DNA of 64,000 nucleotides. Source: Candidatus Opimibacter skivensis. GTDB taxonomy: Bacteria > Bacteroidota > Bacteroidia > Chitinophagales > Saprospiraceae. The stretch spans positions 186,001 through 250,000 of the forward strand of contig JADKGY010000029.1 of assembly GCA_016722045.1 (NCBI GenBank), written 5' to 3'. The translations under genes were made by a program, and so were the position numbers. The notes beneath the pieces are model-generated. The model saw nothing but the letters and a program-made list of their open reading frames with translations, did no database searches and was not told where the DNA came from. Below, in pieces: positions 23,218-30,231 of the stretch; the first letter of the stretch is position 1; every line of letters starts with the position of its first letter.

Positions 23218-25166
23218 TTCACCACCACCAACCTCTCATATCCTCCTACCCCATCACCATCGATCTTCAGGAAATAAACACCCGCTGCAACACCATTCAA
23301 ATCAATCGAATGGTTTACATCCGGAATGAAAACACCTAAGGCCTGACCTGATACAGAATAGATTGTAACCGAAGAAACCGGATGATTCAATTTGTGAATG
23401 ATGTATACAAAATCACGTGCCGGATTTGGATACACGATAATACGATCCTTGTATGGCTCATCCTGCAAGCTGGATATGATCACATTTGTACACACTGACT
23501 CATCCGTACACCCCGCAGCATCAGTGATATGCACAGCATAGTTACCAGTCACCGTCACTTCATATTCCTGACCTACTGCACCCGGAATATCTTCACCGGT
23601 ATCACAATTATACCATTGATACGTAACACCATCCTGGTTAGCGATCAGACTATGATCAATAGTGATCACGGCAGGATCTATCACATCGACCTGCAATGTC
23701 AGATGGACAAGACTATCACATCCCTGAGCAGTCGAAAGCGTCACCAGGTAATCACCAGGTGCGTCGAACGTCAGGTTCCCGACCTGATAAACATCACCTT
23801 CACATATTGTAGCCTCAACTGAAGTGACAAGTGGCGGATCTACATTCAGGTTCAATTGGATGATACTATCACAGCCATTGACAGAAGTCAGATGTACTGT
23901 ATACATGCCGGGGTCATTAAATGATTCATTTCCGATCTGATATGCTGATCCATCACAAATCGTTATCTCAATTGAAGTTTCAGTTACTGGTAGCAAATGA
24001 ATGCTTAGATTGATGATGCTGTCGCATCCTGATTCACTTTGCAAATGAACAACATGATCCCCCTCCTCATTGTAGATCACACCATTATATTCAAGAGATT
24101 GTCCCTGACATAGCGATAATGTGAGGTCCTGTGTAGTCACCTGGCACAATTGATTCTGATAATATTGAACGTCCAGATTCTGACTATTGCCGTTGAATAC
24201 AAACATATCCAGATCACCATCACCGTCTATATCCACCAGGTCTGGAAATAACAATTGACTATTACCATGTGTAGTAGGCAAACCGAATGGAGATTTCAGG
24301 ATCGAATCAAATGCAGGCTTGCCATTTATTCCTGGATGGTTGAGATGAACCAGAAGTTGATTGACAGAATCAGCAGGTATCAGAAGAAGTGCACCCAGAA
24401 AATCCACATCACCATCATTATCTATATCGCCACTCGTGATCATCTCAGGTGCCGAGTAAGGTTTTAATCCATATGGACTCGGATACCATCCTTCGAAAGC
24501 AGGTGCGAGGTTAGTACCCATGTTCCTTGCATAATAAAATGTCGGAATATCAGGTCCATCCTCTACTGCAAACGCGGATTCAAAACCACTCATCATCAGA
24601 TCAAGATCACCATCACGATCAAGGTCCACAAGTTCTGGCATAAAAAAACTTTCAGGTACAAAAGCCGGAAGTCCCATGACATCAAGTGAAGTTGCATTGA
24701 AAGGACCCATTGTAGGCCAACCTGCATTGATTTGCATCGTGACTTTCTCATGCCCGATAAAATCAATATCTGCCGTCGTGATAAAATCCTGCAGACCATC
24801 CGCATTCAGATCCCCCGGACTCATGAAAAAATAACCTACAGGAAATGGAAAATGCATAAAACTATCCCGTGCAGAAAATTGAGGAGCATATGGTGTGCCG
24901 GTATTAATCTGAACGTCTACAAAAAAGTGAAGATTCTTCCATTGCAATTGAGGTACATTGTCGGTGTAGTCAAGACCGGTCAACATGATATCGTAATCGC
25001 CATCTCCGTCGAAATCATAGAATTTGATGGTCTGTGCCTTTTTTGATCCATCAGTTCTTGCAGGCTGGATTCCAAAAGGTGCATCAGACTGATAGACAAA
25101 ATGCTGGGCCGCCAGTGGGTTGAGGATACTAAATAATATGCAGCTTAGGATAAGTTGATTTTTCAT
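23214..25166 (-). CDS. Secreted VCBS/FG-GAP repeat protein with T9SS tail
   Basis: 650 residues. A signal peptide (1-20, ending LAAQ) is followed by five VCBS-type calcium-binding repeats (for example YDFDGDGDYDIMLTG, VDLDRDGDLDLMMSG, VDIDGDGDLDMFVF; about 50-340) that should form a beta-propeller. Three 55-60-residue modules follow, marked by (S/C)(L/I)C(Q/E/D)G and GCDSI(I/V)(N/Q/H)L. An Ig-like segment with YQWYNCDTGEDIPGA and a T9SS tail from YPNPARDFVYI end the protein. Its ATG overlaps the stop of the upstream small gene (ATGA), so the two are co-transcribed. Confidence 0.87.
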   Translation of the reverse strand: MKNQLILSCILFSILNPLAAQHFVYQSDAPFGIQPARTDGSKKAQTIKFYDFDGDGDYDIMLTGLDYTDNVPQLQWKNLHFFVDVQINTGTPYAPQFSARDSFMHFPFPVGYFFMSPGDLNADGLQDFITTADIDFIGHEKVTMQINAGWPTMGPFNATSLDVMGLPAFVPESFFMPELVDLDRDGDLDLMMSGFESAFAVEDGPDIPTFYYARNMGTNLAPAFEGWYPSPYGLKPYSAPEMITSGDIDNDGDVDFLGALLLIPADSVNQLLVHLNHPGINGKPAFDSILKSPFGLPTTHGNSQLLFPDLVDIDGDGDLDMFVFNGNSQNLDVQYYQNQLCQVTTQDLTLSLCQGQSLEYNGVIYNEEGDHVVHLQSESGCDSIINLSIHLLPVTETSIEITICDGSAYQIGNESFNDPGMYTVHLTSVNGCDSIIQLNLNVDPPLVTSVEATICEGDVYQVGNLTFDAPGDYLVTLSTAQGCDSLVHLTLQVDVIDPAVITIDHSLIANQDGVTYQWYNCDTGEDIPGAVGQEYEVTVTGNYAVHITDAAGCTDESVCTNVIISSLQDEPYKDRIIVYPNPARDFVYIIHKLNHPVSSVTIYSVSGQALGVFIPDVNHSIDLNGVAAGVYFLKIDGDGVGGYERLVVVK

Positions 25167-25651
25167 AAAGGGGAAGGAAGTTGGGCATTAAACTGAAGCA
25201 AATTCGTATTATAAAAGGCAACTTTTACATCTCTGAAACCCGGTATATTCAGGATTGGATCTGATTTTAGCCAAACTTCGACTCTCCATAAGTCACCTTT
25301 ATTGTCATGTGAATATGGAGGAGTTTCGTAAGTGTACTTACCATTATTATCCAATACAAAATCTGCGCTCAGGGACGTACGGTAAAAAGAGGTGCAGTTG
25401 TCCGTATCATCTATTTTTTGATTGGACAGAATTATTTGGCCAAGAACCCCCGGAATAGGATTTCCATTCTTGACCGTATACGAAACCTGTACCTTTAAAG
25501 TGCCTGTAAACACAGGTTTTACTTCACAATCTTCAGGTTTCAGGACGATGGATACATTCGTGGATTCATCAAGAAGATCAGATGCAGCAGCAAAGAAGAT
25601 GAATATTCCGATGACCAGAATAGAACAGAAAATTTTATACCTGTTGTTCAT
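25163..25651 (-). CDS. Exported protein of unknown function, upstream partner of the VCBS protein
   Basis: 162 residues from ATG 25651 (MNNRYKIFCS). An N-terminal hydrophobic segment (about 8-24) is a signal peptide or anchor. The remainder looks like a beta-sandwich (GTLKVQVSYTVKNGNPIPGV, GKYTYETPPY, WRVEVWLKSD). No family is recognised. It overlaps the downstream gene by four bases; a role in export or presentation of that protein is possible but not shown. Confidence 0.65.
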   Translation of the reverse strand: MNNRYKIFCSILVIGIFIFFAAASDLLDESTNVSIVLKPEDCEVKPVFTGTLKVQVSYTVKNGNPIPGVLGQIILSNQKIDDTDNCTSFYRTSLSADFVLDNNGKYTYETPPYSHDNKGDLWRVEVWLKSDPILNIPGFRDVKVAFYNTNLLQFNAQLPSPL

Positions 25652-25938
25652 AAACAAAATTTAAGGACCGCAATTGAAACTTTAAAATACTTCAGATTTA
25701 GCAAATGACATAGCATTTTTTGCAGCAAATGAAAGGGATGACGATTGCAATGGCTATAAATTAGATTAAAAAATCAAAGGAATAATTGAAGCGAACAGAT
25801 GTAAAATTTTCAAGGCAGGCAGGAGCCTGCTTGCACAGATCTACTATTAGACACAGATCACTTACAGCCCGTTTGGATCGCAGGTACAACCAGCGCTCAA
25901 CAATGTCTTTTTTTTTGTGGCCTGCGGCCACAAATATC

Positions 25939-26140
25939 TTATCCTATAACATAGCCGGCCGCAAATGTGGCGGCTAATTGTCCCTGATAGATCTGTGATG
26001 AATTTTTCATTTCACCTTCTGCATGCACGTGAGGTCCGATGGCAGCAATCCATATTTCATCCGCACCTTCGATTCGTTCACCATGTGATGTCCATTGTTT
26101 TTTGATTTTATCACCACGGCCAAAAGAAAGCTTTGTTGTA
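25939..26140 (-). pseudogene. C-terminal relic of an alkaline-phosphatase-superfamily protein
   Basis: Reading leftward from about 26140: SFGRGDKIKKQWTSHGERI, then GADEIWIAAIGPHV and IYQGQLAATFAAGYVIG-stop. This matches the end of the alkaline phosphatase/phosphopentomutase-like fold (DHGRG....WT.HG, then a GP strand and a Q.AAT..A helix). The upstream part is missing and replaced by simple repeats. Confidence 0.6.
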
Positions 26141-26250
26141 TTTGAAGAAAATCCGGATAACAAATAACGAACAACAAATAACAGGTAACGAATACCGAGT
26201 AGCGAGTATCCAGTATTTGCGTCAGTCGTCAAACGTGAGTCGTGAATTTA

Positions 26251-26460
26251 ATTGAGACCTTTCTTCCCTTTCTTCCCTTTCTTCCCTTTCTTCCCTCTTC
26301 TTCCCTCTTCTGCCTCTTCTACCTCTTCTGCCTCTTCTACCTCTTCTACCTCTTCCGCCTCTTCTACCTTTTCCGCCTCTTCTACCTCTTCTACCTCTTC
26401 TGCCTCTTCTACCTATTCTGCCTTTCCGCCTCTTCTTTCCGCCTCTTCCGCCTTTTTCAT
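26251..26460 (+). repeat. Pyrimidine-rich tandem repeat (TTCCCTTTC, CCTCTTCTACC/CCTCTTCTGCC)
   Basis: About 20 units of 9 bases in a strand-asymmetric tract of 210 bases. Open frames through it are artefacts. It ends about 35 bases before the SET/ATP-grasp locus. Confidence 0.85.
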
Positions 26461-26495
26461 ACCTAAATTTATCATATAGATAAAATAAAAGTATA

Positions 26496-26645
26496 ATGCT
26501 TCAATATCTTGTTCAAATTGTTTATGTTGCCGACTATTGCAACTGGCCCTCAGGAGTTGAAAGGTTTCACGGTTCTAAAATCATTGACCGTAAATGGCCT
26601 ATTCAGGATGATGTTCAGTTTTGCCCTGGTTATTTTAAACTTTAA
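26496..26645 (+). CDS. 49-residue ORF at the head of the SET/ATP-grasp operon (candidate peptide)
   Basis: MLQYLVQIVYVADYCNWPSG and a middle stretch ending IIDRKWPIQDD lead to a VQFCPGYFKL end. It has two Cys, three Pro, two Trp and five Tyr, no signal peptide and no known family. It ends 24 bases before the SET gene and lies in the only non-repeat DNA upstream of it. It could be a small substrate peptide of the downstream ligases and methyltransferases, a relic, or chance. The choice is open; composition and position are all that support it. Confidence 0.4.
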   Translation: MLQYLVQIVYVADYCNWPSGVERFHGSKIIDRKWPIQDDVQFCPGYFKL

Positions 26646-26669
26646 TACATCAATCTTATTCAAAATCAC

Positions 26670-27173
26670 ATGATAACAACTACCCGTACGAAGCAGGCTG
26701 CCAAAGTATTGAGCGAACACGGTTTTGCTAAGGTGTTACTAAACAAATCTACCGGTCAAAAATCATTGAATGCCTCTGTACACTTTTCTCCCGGTGATGT
26801 CATCAGCCAGTTCAGTGCCGGCACTACCCAATCATTTGCTACGTATCTGACTGTGCAAACGGGCCCTGACAGACATATTACGCTTATGCCCGAATTTCTC
26901 CAATACATTAATCACAGTTGTGCTCCTACTGCTTTCTTTAATACCACGACGATGGAATTAACTTGCCTCAAAGCCTTAAGACCCGGTGATGAGATTACTT
27001 TTTTCTATCCAAGTACCGAATGGGAAATGGCTCAACCTTTTATTTGCAATTGCGGAAAGCCGGAATGTCTGAAGTTGATCAACGGCGCTTCACATCTGTC
27101 GATTGAAACGCTTTCAAAGTATAAACTCACCGATTTTATCAGGCAAATGATAACCCAAAAGTTATCCCTGTAA
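26670..27173 (+). CDS. SET-domain protein with post-SET cysteines (putative lysine methyltransferase)
   Basis: 167 residues. The SET core is visible: the strand PGDVISQFSAGTTQ, the pseudoknot motif FLQYINHSCAPTAFFN (about 88-103) and LRPGDEITFFYPSTEW (about 115-130). It ends with a post-SET zinc site, FICNCGKPECLKLI (about 135-148). SET enzymes move a methyl group from S-adenosylmethionine to lysine amines; they are uncommon in bacteria. The SET C-terminal motif carries F-Y-P instead of the usual D-Y, so activity should be checked. The next gene starts 6 bases after the stop. Confidence 0.87.
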   Translation: MITTTRTKQAAKVLSEHGFAKVLLNKSTGQKSLNASVHFSPGDVISQFSAGTTQSFATYLTVQTGPDRHITLMPEFLQYINHSCAPTAFFNTTTMELTCLKALRPGDEITFFYPSTEWEMAQPFICNCGKPECLKLINGASHLSIETLSKYKLTDFIRQMITQKLSL

Positions 27174-27179
27174 TAACCA

Positions 27180-28328
27180 TTGTCTTTTATGGACGAATCT
27201 AACCCGTCAAGATCACCTCTGTCATATAAACAAATCAAAGTCTGGGTACTGGCACCACTCCTTGAATCTAACGATGCTAAAATTGATTATTACTACGATT
27301 TCAGTCAAAGCATTGCTGAATATGATAAAACGTTCGCTACCCTGGGCATAGAATGGAAATGGCAACCGGTGACCATTAAGGATTTTCCTCAAATCATTGA
27401 TTTAATACTACAGGAAAAAAATTCAGGTCCCAAAACACCAGTAATATTCAACCTATGTGATGGCGATGAGATCAATGGCACACCCGGCCTTTCTGTCGTT
27501 CACCTCCTGGAAGAAAAGGGATTGATCTATACAGGATCAGATGAATACTTTTATAAAATCACTACGTCCAAAATACCAATGAAGGAAGCATTTGATGCTG
27601 CTTTCGTTCCAACGGCAAAATGGAAAGCCATTTATGACAAAGATTTTGACATTGAAGATATCTTTGAAATACTAGGCTCCCCGGTGATTGTCAAACCTGC
27701 CATCTCCGGCGGAAGCATGGGTGTCGGCATTAAAAATGTAGTCCATGATCAGACGGAATTAAATGAATTAGTTACTAAAATGTTCACCGGTTACCGCGGA
27801 TGGAATTTAGCAGCAGACGGCCTTATTGCAGAATCCTTTATTTCAGGCCCGGAGTTTACAGTACTCATCTCCGGCTCGCATGACAATCCAAACGATGCAA
27901 AAATCTATACTCCCGTAGAAAGAGTCTTTCACGCTTCATTGCCTGAACATGAGAAGTTTTTATCCTTTGACAGGCTTTGGGAAATCTATGAAGATGAAAC
28001 CCCTATGCCCAATGAAGGAAATTTTTATGAATATGCTTTGCCCGATTCTACATTAATTGAGGAGATCAAAAAAATCAGTTGGGATGCATTTGTGGCTACG
28101 CGTGGGTGTGGGTATACCCGTGCTGATGTGCGGATGGACAAAGAAACAGGCCAATTGTATGTATTGGAAGTAAATGCACAATGCGGGCTGAGTGAAGATG
28201 AAGATTTTACTTCAATTGGTGCTATATTGCGCATCAGTGGAAATACGTTTACTGATCTGGTTGCAGAAATCATTAATGACGCCTTTAACCGACATGCCAA
28301 AAAAGAATCGAACAGTCATTTTGAATAG
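27180..28328 (+). CDS. ATP-grasp ligase, D-Ala-D-Ala-ligase-like
   Basis: 382 residues. An N-terminal pre-ATP-grasp domain (FNLCDGDEINGTPGLSVVHL) is followed by the ATP-grasp fold: SPVIVKPAISGGSMGVGI (nucleotide loop, about 163-180), LIAESFISGPEFTVLI, and the metal site TRADVRMD with LYVLEVNAQCGLSEDEDF and TSIG near the C-terminus. The ExN pair that binds magnesium is present. Ligases of this kind join a carboxylate to an amine through an acyl phosphate. It is not the cell-wall Ddl by context: no murein genes surround it. It is the second gene of the SET/ATP-grasp operon. Confidence 0.87.
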   Translation: MSFMDESNPSRSPLSYKQIKVWVLAPLLESNDAKIDYYYDFSQSIAEYDKTFATLGIEWKWQPVTIKDFPQIIDLILQEKNSGPKTPVIFNLCDGDEINGTPGLSVVHLLEEKGLIYTGSDEYFYKITTSKIPMKEAFDAAFVPTAKWKAIYDKDFDIEDIFEILGSPVIVKPAISGGSMGVGIKNVVHDQTELNELVTKMFTGYRGWNLAADGLIAESFISGPEFTVLISGSHDNPNDAKIYTPVERVFHASLPEHEKFLSFDRLWEIYEDETPMPNEGNFYEYALPDSTLIEEIKKISWDAFVATRGCGYTRADVRMDKETGQLYVLEVNAQCGLSEDEDFTSIGAILRISGNTFTDLVAEIINDAFNRHAKKESNSHFE

Positions 28329-28346
28329 TTTATATAACTTAAACGA

Positions 28347-29786
28347 ATGAAAATTTGTGTTCTTCAGCCTGATTATTCAACTTCAAGTGTTGATTATCAG
28401 CATTATGATCCGGCCAGAGATTTAAGTCACCTGTTGCCCGGCGCTGAATTCGATCATGTATTGCTGAATAAACTTTATACATACAAACAACTAAAGGAGC
28501 TTAAAAAAAAGAAGTATGACATATTTATAAATCTCTGTGAAGGCTACCTTGAATGGGCAGTGCCTTCTATCGAGGTTATTTATTTTATGGAAATGCTTAA
28601 TCTGCCTTTTACCGGACCCTCCTCGATATTGTATGATCCACCAAAGGATCTGATGAAATATGTAGCCTATACGGAAGGCATCAACACGCCTGCGTTTGCT
28701 TTGATCGAATCACTGGATGATATAGCAAAAGATTGTCATCATCTGCGTTACCCATTATTTGTAAAACCAGATAAGGCCGGTGATAGTCTGGGTATTGATC
28801 AAGCCTCATTGGTCCAAACGAAAGAAGAGCTCATCCACAAATGTGATGATATCATTGAAGAATACGGGCCACTCCTCATTGAAGAATATATCGATGGCAG
28901 GGAATTTACGGTGATGCTCGTGGCTAATGCTGAGGATGAAAAGACATGCACGGTATTTAAACCGATAGAATATGTGTTTCCGAAAGGTTTTCATTTTAAA
29001 ACCTATTCTTTAAAAACATCCGAACTACACCCCGAAGCAAATATTCCATGTGTTGATCCCGATCTTGAAAAGCGATTGAAGGATGCGGCTTTGCGAATTT
29101 TCCAGGGATTTGGAGGCGTAGGTTATGCGCGGCTTGATTTCAGGATGAATGCTAAAAAAGAAATCTTCTTTCTGGAAATAAACTTTACATGTTCTGTTTT
29201 TTATAAAGATGGGTATGAGGGATCGGCAGATTCAATATTGAAATGTGATGGTATCGGTCAGGCCGGGTTTCTGAAGAAAATCATTGATGAAGGATTAGCC
29301 CGTCACCGTCGAAAGCAAAAGAAATACACAATGAATGGGAATGCGATTGCCGGCTATGGAATCTATGCAAACCAGAACATTGCTGAAAATGAAATTATTT
29401 TCCGGGGTGAAGAAATGGCACAGCGGATAGTGACCCGCAATTATGTTGACCGGTATTGGACTGAAAAAGAAAAGGAAGTCTTCAGGCAATATGCCTACCC
29501 TGTCAGTAAAGAAGTATTTATACTCTGGGATACAAATCCCGGAAGTTGGTCGCCTCAAAATCATAGTTGTGATCCTAATACATACTATGAGGGATTAAAT
29601 GTTTTAGCCTTGAGAAAAATCAGTAAAGGCGAAGAACTGACACTTGATTATGCAAGTTTTCTTGACGAACATATGGAACCGTTTACCTGCCACTGCGGTG
29701 CGACCCATTGTCGTGGATGGGTCACAGGTATTCCTGATAATTCAGTGACGACAAGAGAAGAAAAAAAAGAAATACACAGCACTTGA
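28347..29786 (+). CDS. ATP-grasp / SET fusion protein
   Basis: 479 residues with two enzyme domains. The ATP-grasp part (1-315) has FINLCEGYLEWAVPSIEVIY, YPLFVKPDKAGDSLGIDQ, LLIEEYIDGREFTVML and the metal site ARLDFRMN with IFFLEINFTCSVFY. The SET part (about 325-465) has AGYGIYANQNIAENEIIF, SPQNHSCDPNTYYEG, GEELTLDYASF and a post-SET cluster FTCHCGATHCRGW. Both domains look catalytically complete, unlike the stand-alone SET protein upstream. An 18-base gap separates it from the first ATP-grasp gene. Fusion of a ligase to a methyltransferase indicates that one substrate passes through both reactions; which comes first is unknown. Confidence 0.88.
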   Translation: MKICVLQPDYSTSSVDYQHYDPARDLSHLLPGAEFDHVLLNKLYTYKQLKELKKKKYDIFINLCEGYLEWAVPSIEVIYFMEMLNLPFTGPSSILYDPPKDLMKYVAYTEGINTPAFALIESLDDIAKDCHHLRYPLFVKPDKAGDSLGIDQASLVQTKEELIHKCDDIIEEYGPLLIEEYIDGREFTVMLVANAEDEKTCTVFKPIEYVFPKGFHFKTYSLKTSELHPEANIPCVDPDLEKRLKDAALRIFQGFGGVGYARLDFRMNAKKEIFFLEINFTCSVFYKDGYEGSADSILKCDGIGQAGFLKKIIDEGLARHRRKQKKYTMNGNAIAGYGIYANQNIAENEIIFRGEEMAQRIVTRNYVDRYWTEKEKEVFRQYAYPVSKEVFILWDTNPGSWSPQNHSCDPNTYYEGLNVLALRKISKGEELTLDYASFLDEHMEPFTCHCGATHCRGWVTGIPDNSVTTREEKKEIHST

Positions 29787-29814
29787 TTTCATGTCTTACA
29801 AATGCAAAAAACTG

Positions 29815-30000
29815 ACGCTGACATTCGAGTGTCTCCAACCTCGAACTAATTAATTCCGAAAAACTGACATTCGAATGTCTCCGACCTCGAACTAACCAAT
29901 TCCGAAAAACTGACATTCGAATGTCTCCATCCTCGAAAAACTGACGTTCGAGTGTCTCTGACCTCGAATTAAAAAATTCGAAAAACTGACGTTCGAGGAA
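29815..30000. repeat. Tandem repeat of about 50 bp with a GACATTCGAATGTC palindrome
   Basis: About 4.5 units, each with CTGAC(A/G)TTCGA(A/G)TGTCTC, then CTCGAA(C/T)TAA and ATTCCGAAAAA. The 14-bp palindrome is perfect in two of the units. A related GTTCGAATATCTC...CTCGAATGTCC segment occurs at about 13658-13685. Confidence 0.8.
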
Positions 30001-30047
30001 ATTCATCGTCAGAAAATTTCAGATCGCCTGATGAAAAACATCATTAC

Positions 30048-30217
30048 GCAAAACAGAGTTTTGCAGACGCGAAAGCTTAGGCTCAGCCTAAGCTTATCGA
30101 TTTTTATTTATTATACCAAAATCCATAATATTTGATGCAAATTTGTTTGCATCAAATAGACACAACGTTAAGCTTAGGCTGAGCCTAAGCTTTCGTGTCA
30201 GCAAATTTCAGATTTGC
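30048..30217. repeat. Five-hairpin composite palindromic element, copy 2 (inverted)
   Basis: GCAAAAC..GTTTTGC (30048-30064), AAGCTTAGG..CCTAAGCTT (30073-30095), ATTTGATGCAAA..TTTGCATCAAAT (30130-30157), AAGCTTAGG..CCTAAGCTT (30170-30192), and GCAAAT..ATTTGC (30201-30217). This is the element at 8015-8212 in the opposite orientation, again between two convergent genes. Confidence 0.85.
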
Positions 30218-30231
30218 GAAAAAAAAAATTA

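Larger units (their letters stand above)
25652..26495. other. Gene-free region with a phosphatase relic and simple repeats
   Basis: 25652-25938 contains a GCAGGC..GCCTGC hairpin near 25815 and the GCGGCCACAA motif, but no gene. A pseudogene, degenerate 8-10 base repeats (26160-26235) and a long pyrimidine-rich tandem tract follow. Confidence 0.6.
29787..30231. other. Convergent intergenic region made of two repeat elements
   Basis: Between the ATP-grasp/SET gene and the convergent VCBS gene there is only the 50-base tandem repeat and the second five-hairpin element. A 94-codon minus-strand frame across the tandem repeat is an artefact of it. Confidence 0.75.

Noticed and set aside
26242..26479. 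Two overlapping plus-strand frames of 74-75 codons
   Set aside because: Both are translations of the pyrimidine tandem tract (Phe/Leu/Tyr or Ser/Ala only).
27180..28328. Cell-wall D-alanine-D-alanine ligase (ddl)
   Set aside because: No murein genes nearby; the partner genes are SET and ATP-grasp/SET, and the C-terminal substrate region differs.
29815..30000. CRISPR array
   Set aside because: Units are contiguous and the would-be spacers are themselves repeated; no cas genes are present.
29722..30006. 94-codon minus-strand frame over the 50-bp tandem array
   Set aside because: It is read-through of repeat units (RQFFE, SETLE, NVSFSE repeats) and overlaps the end of the ATP-grasp/SET gene; no start context or family.
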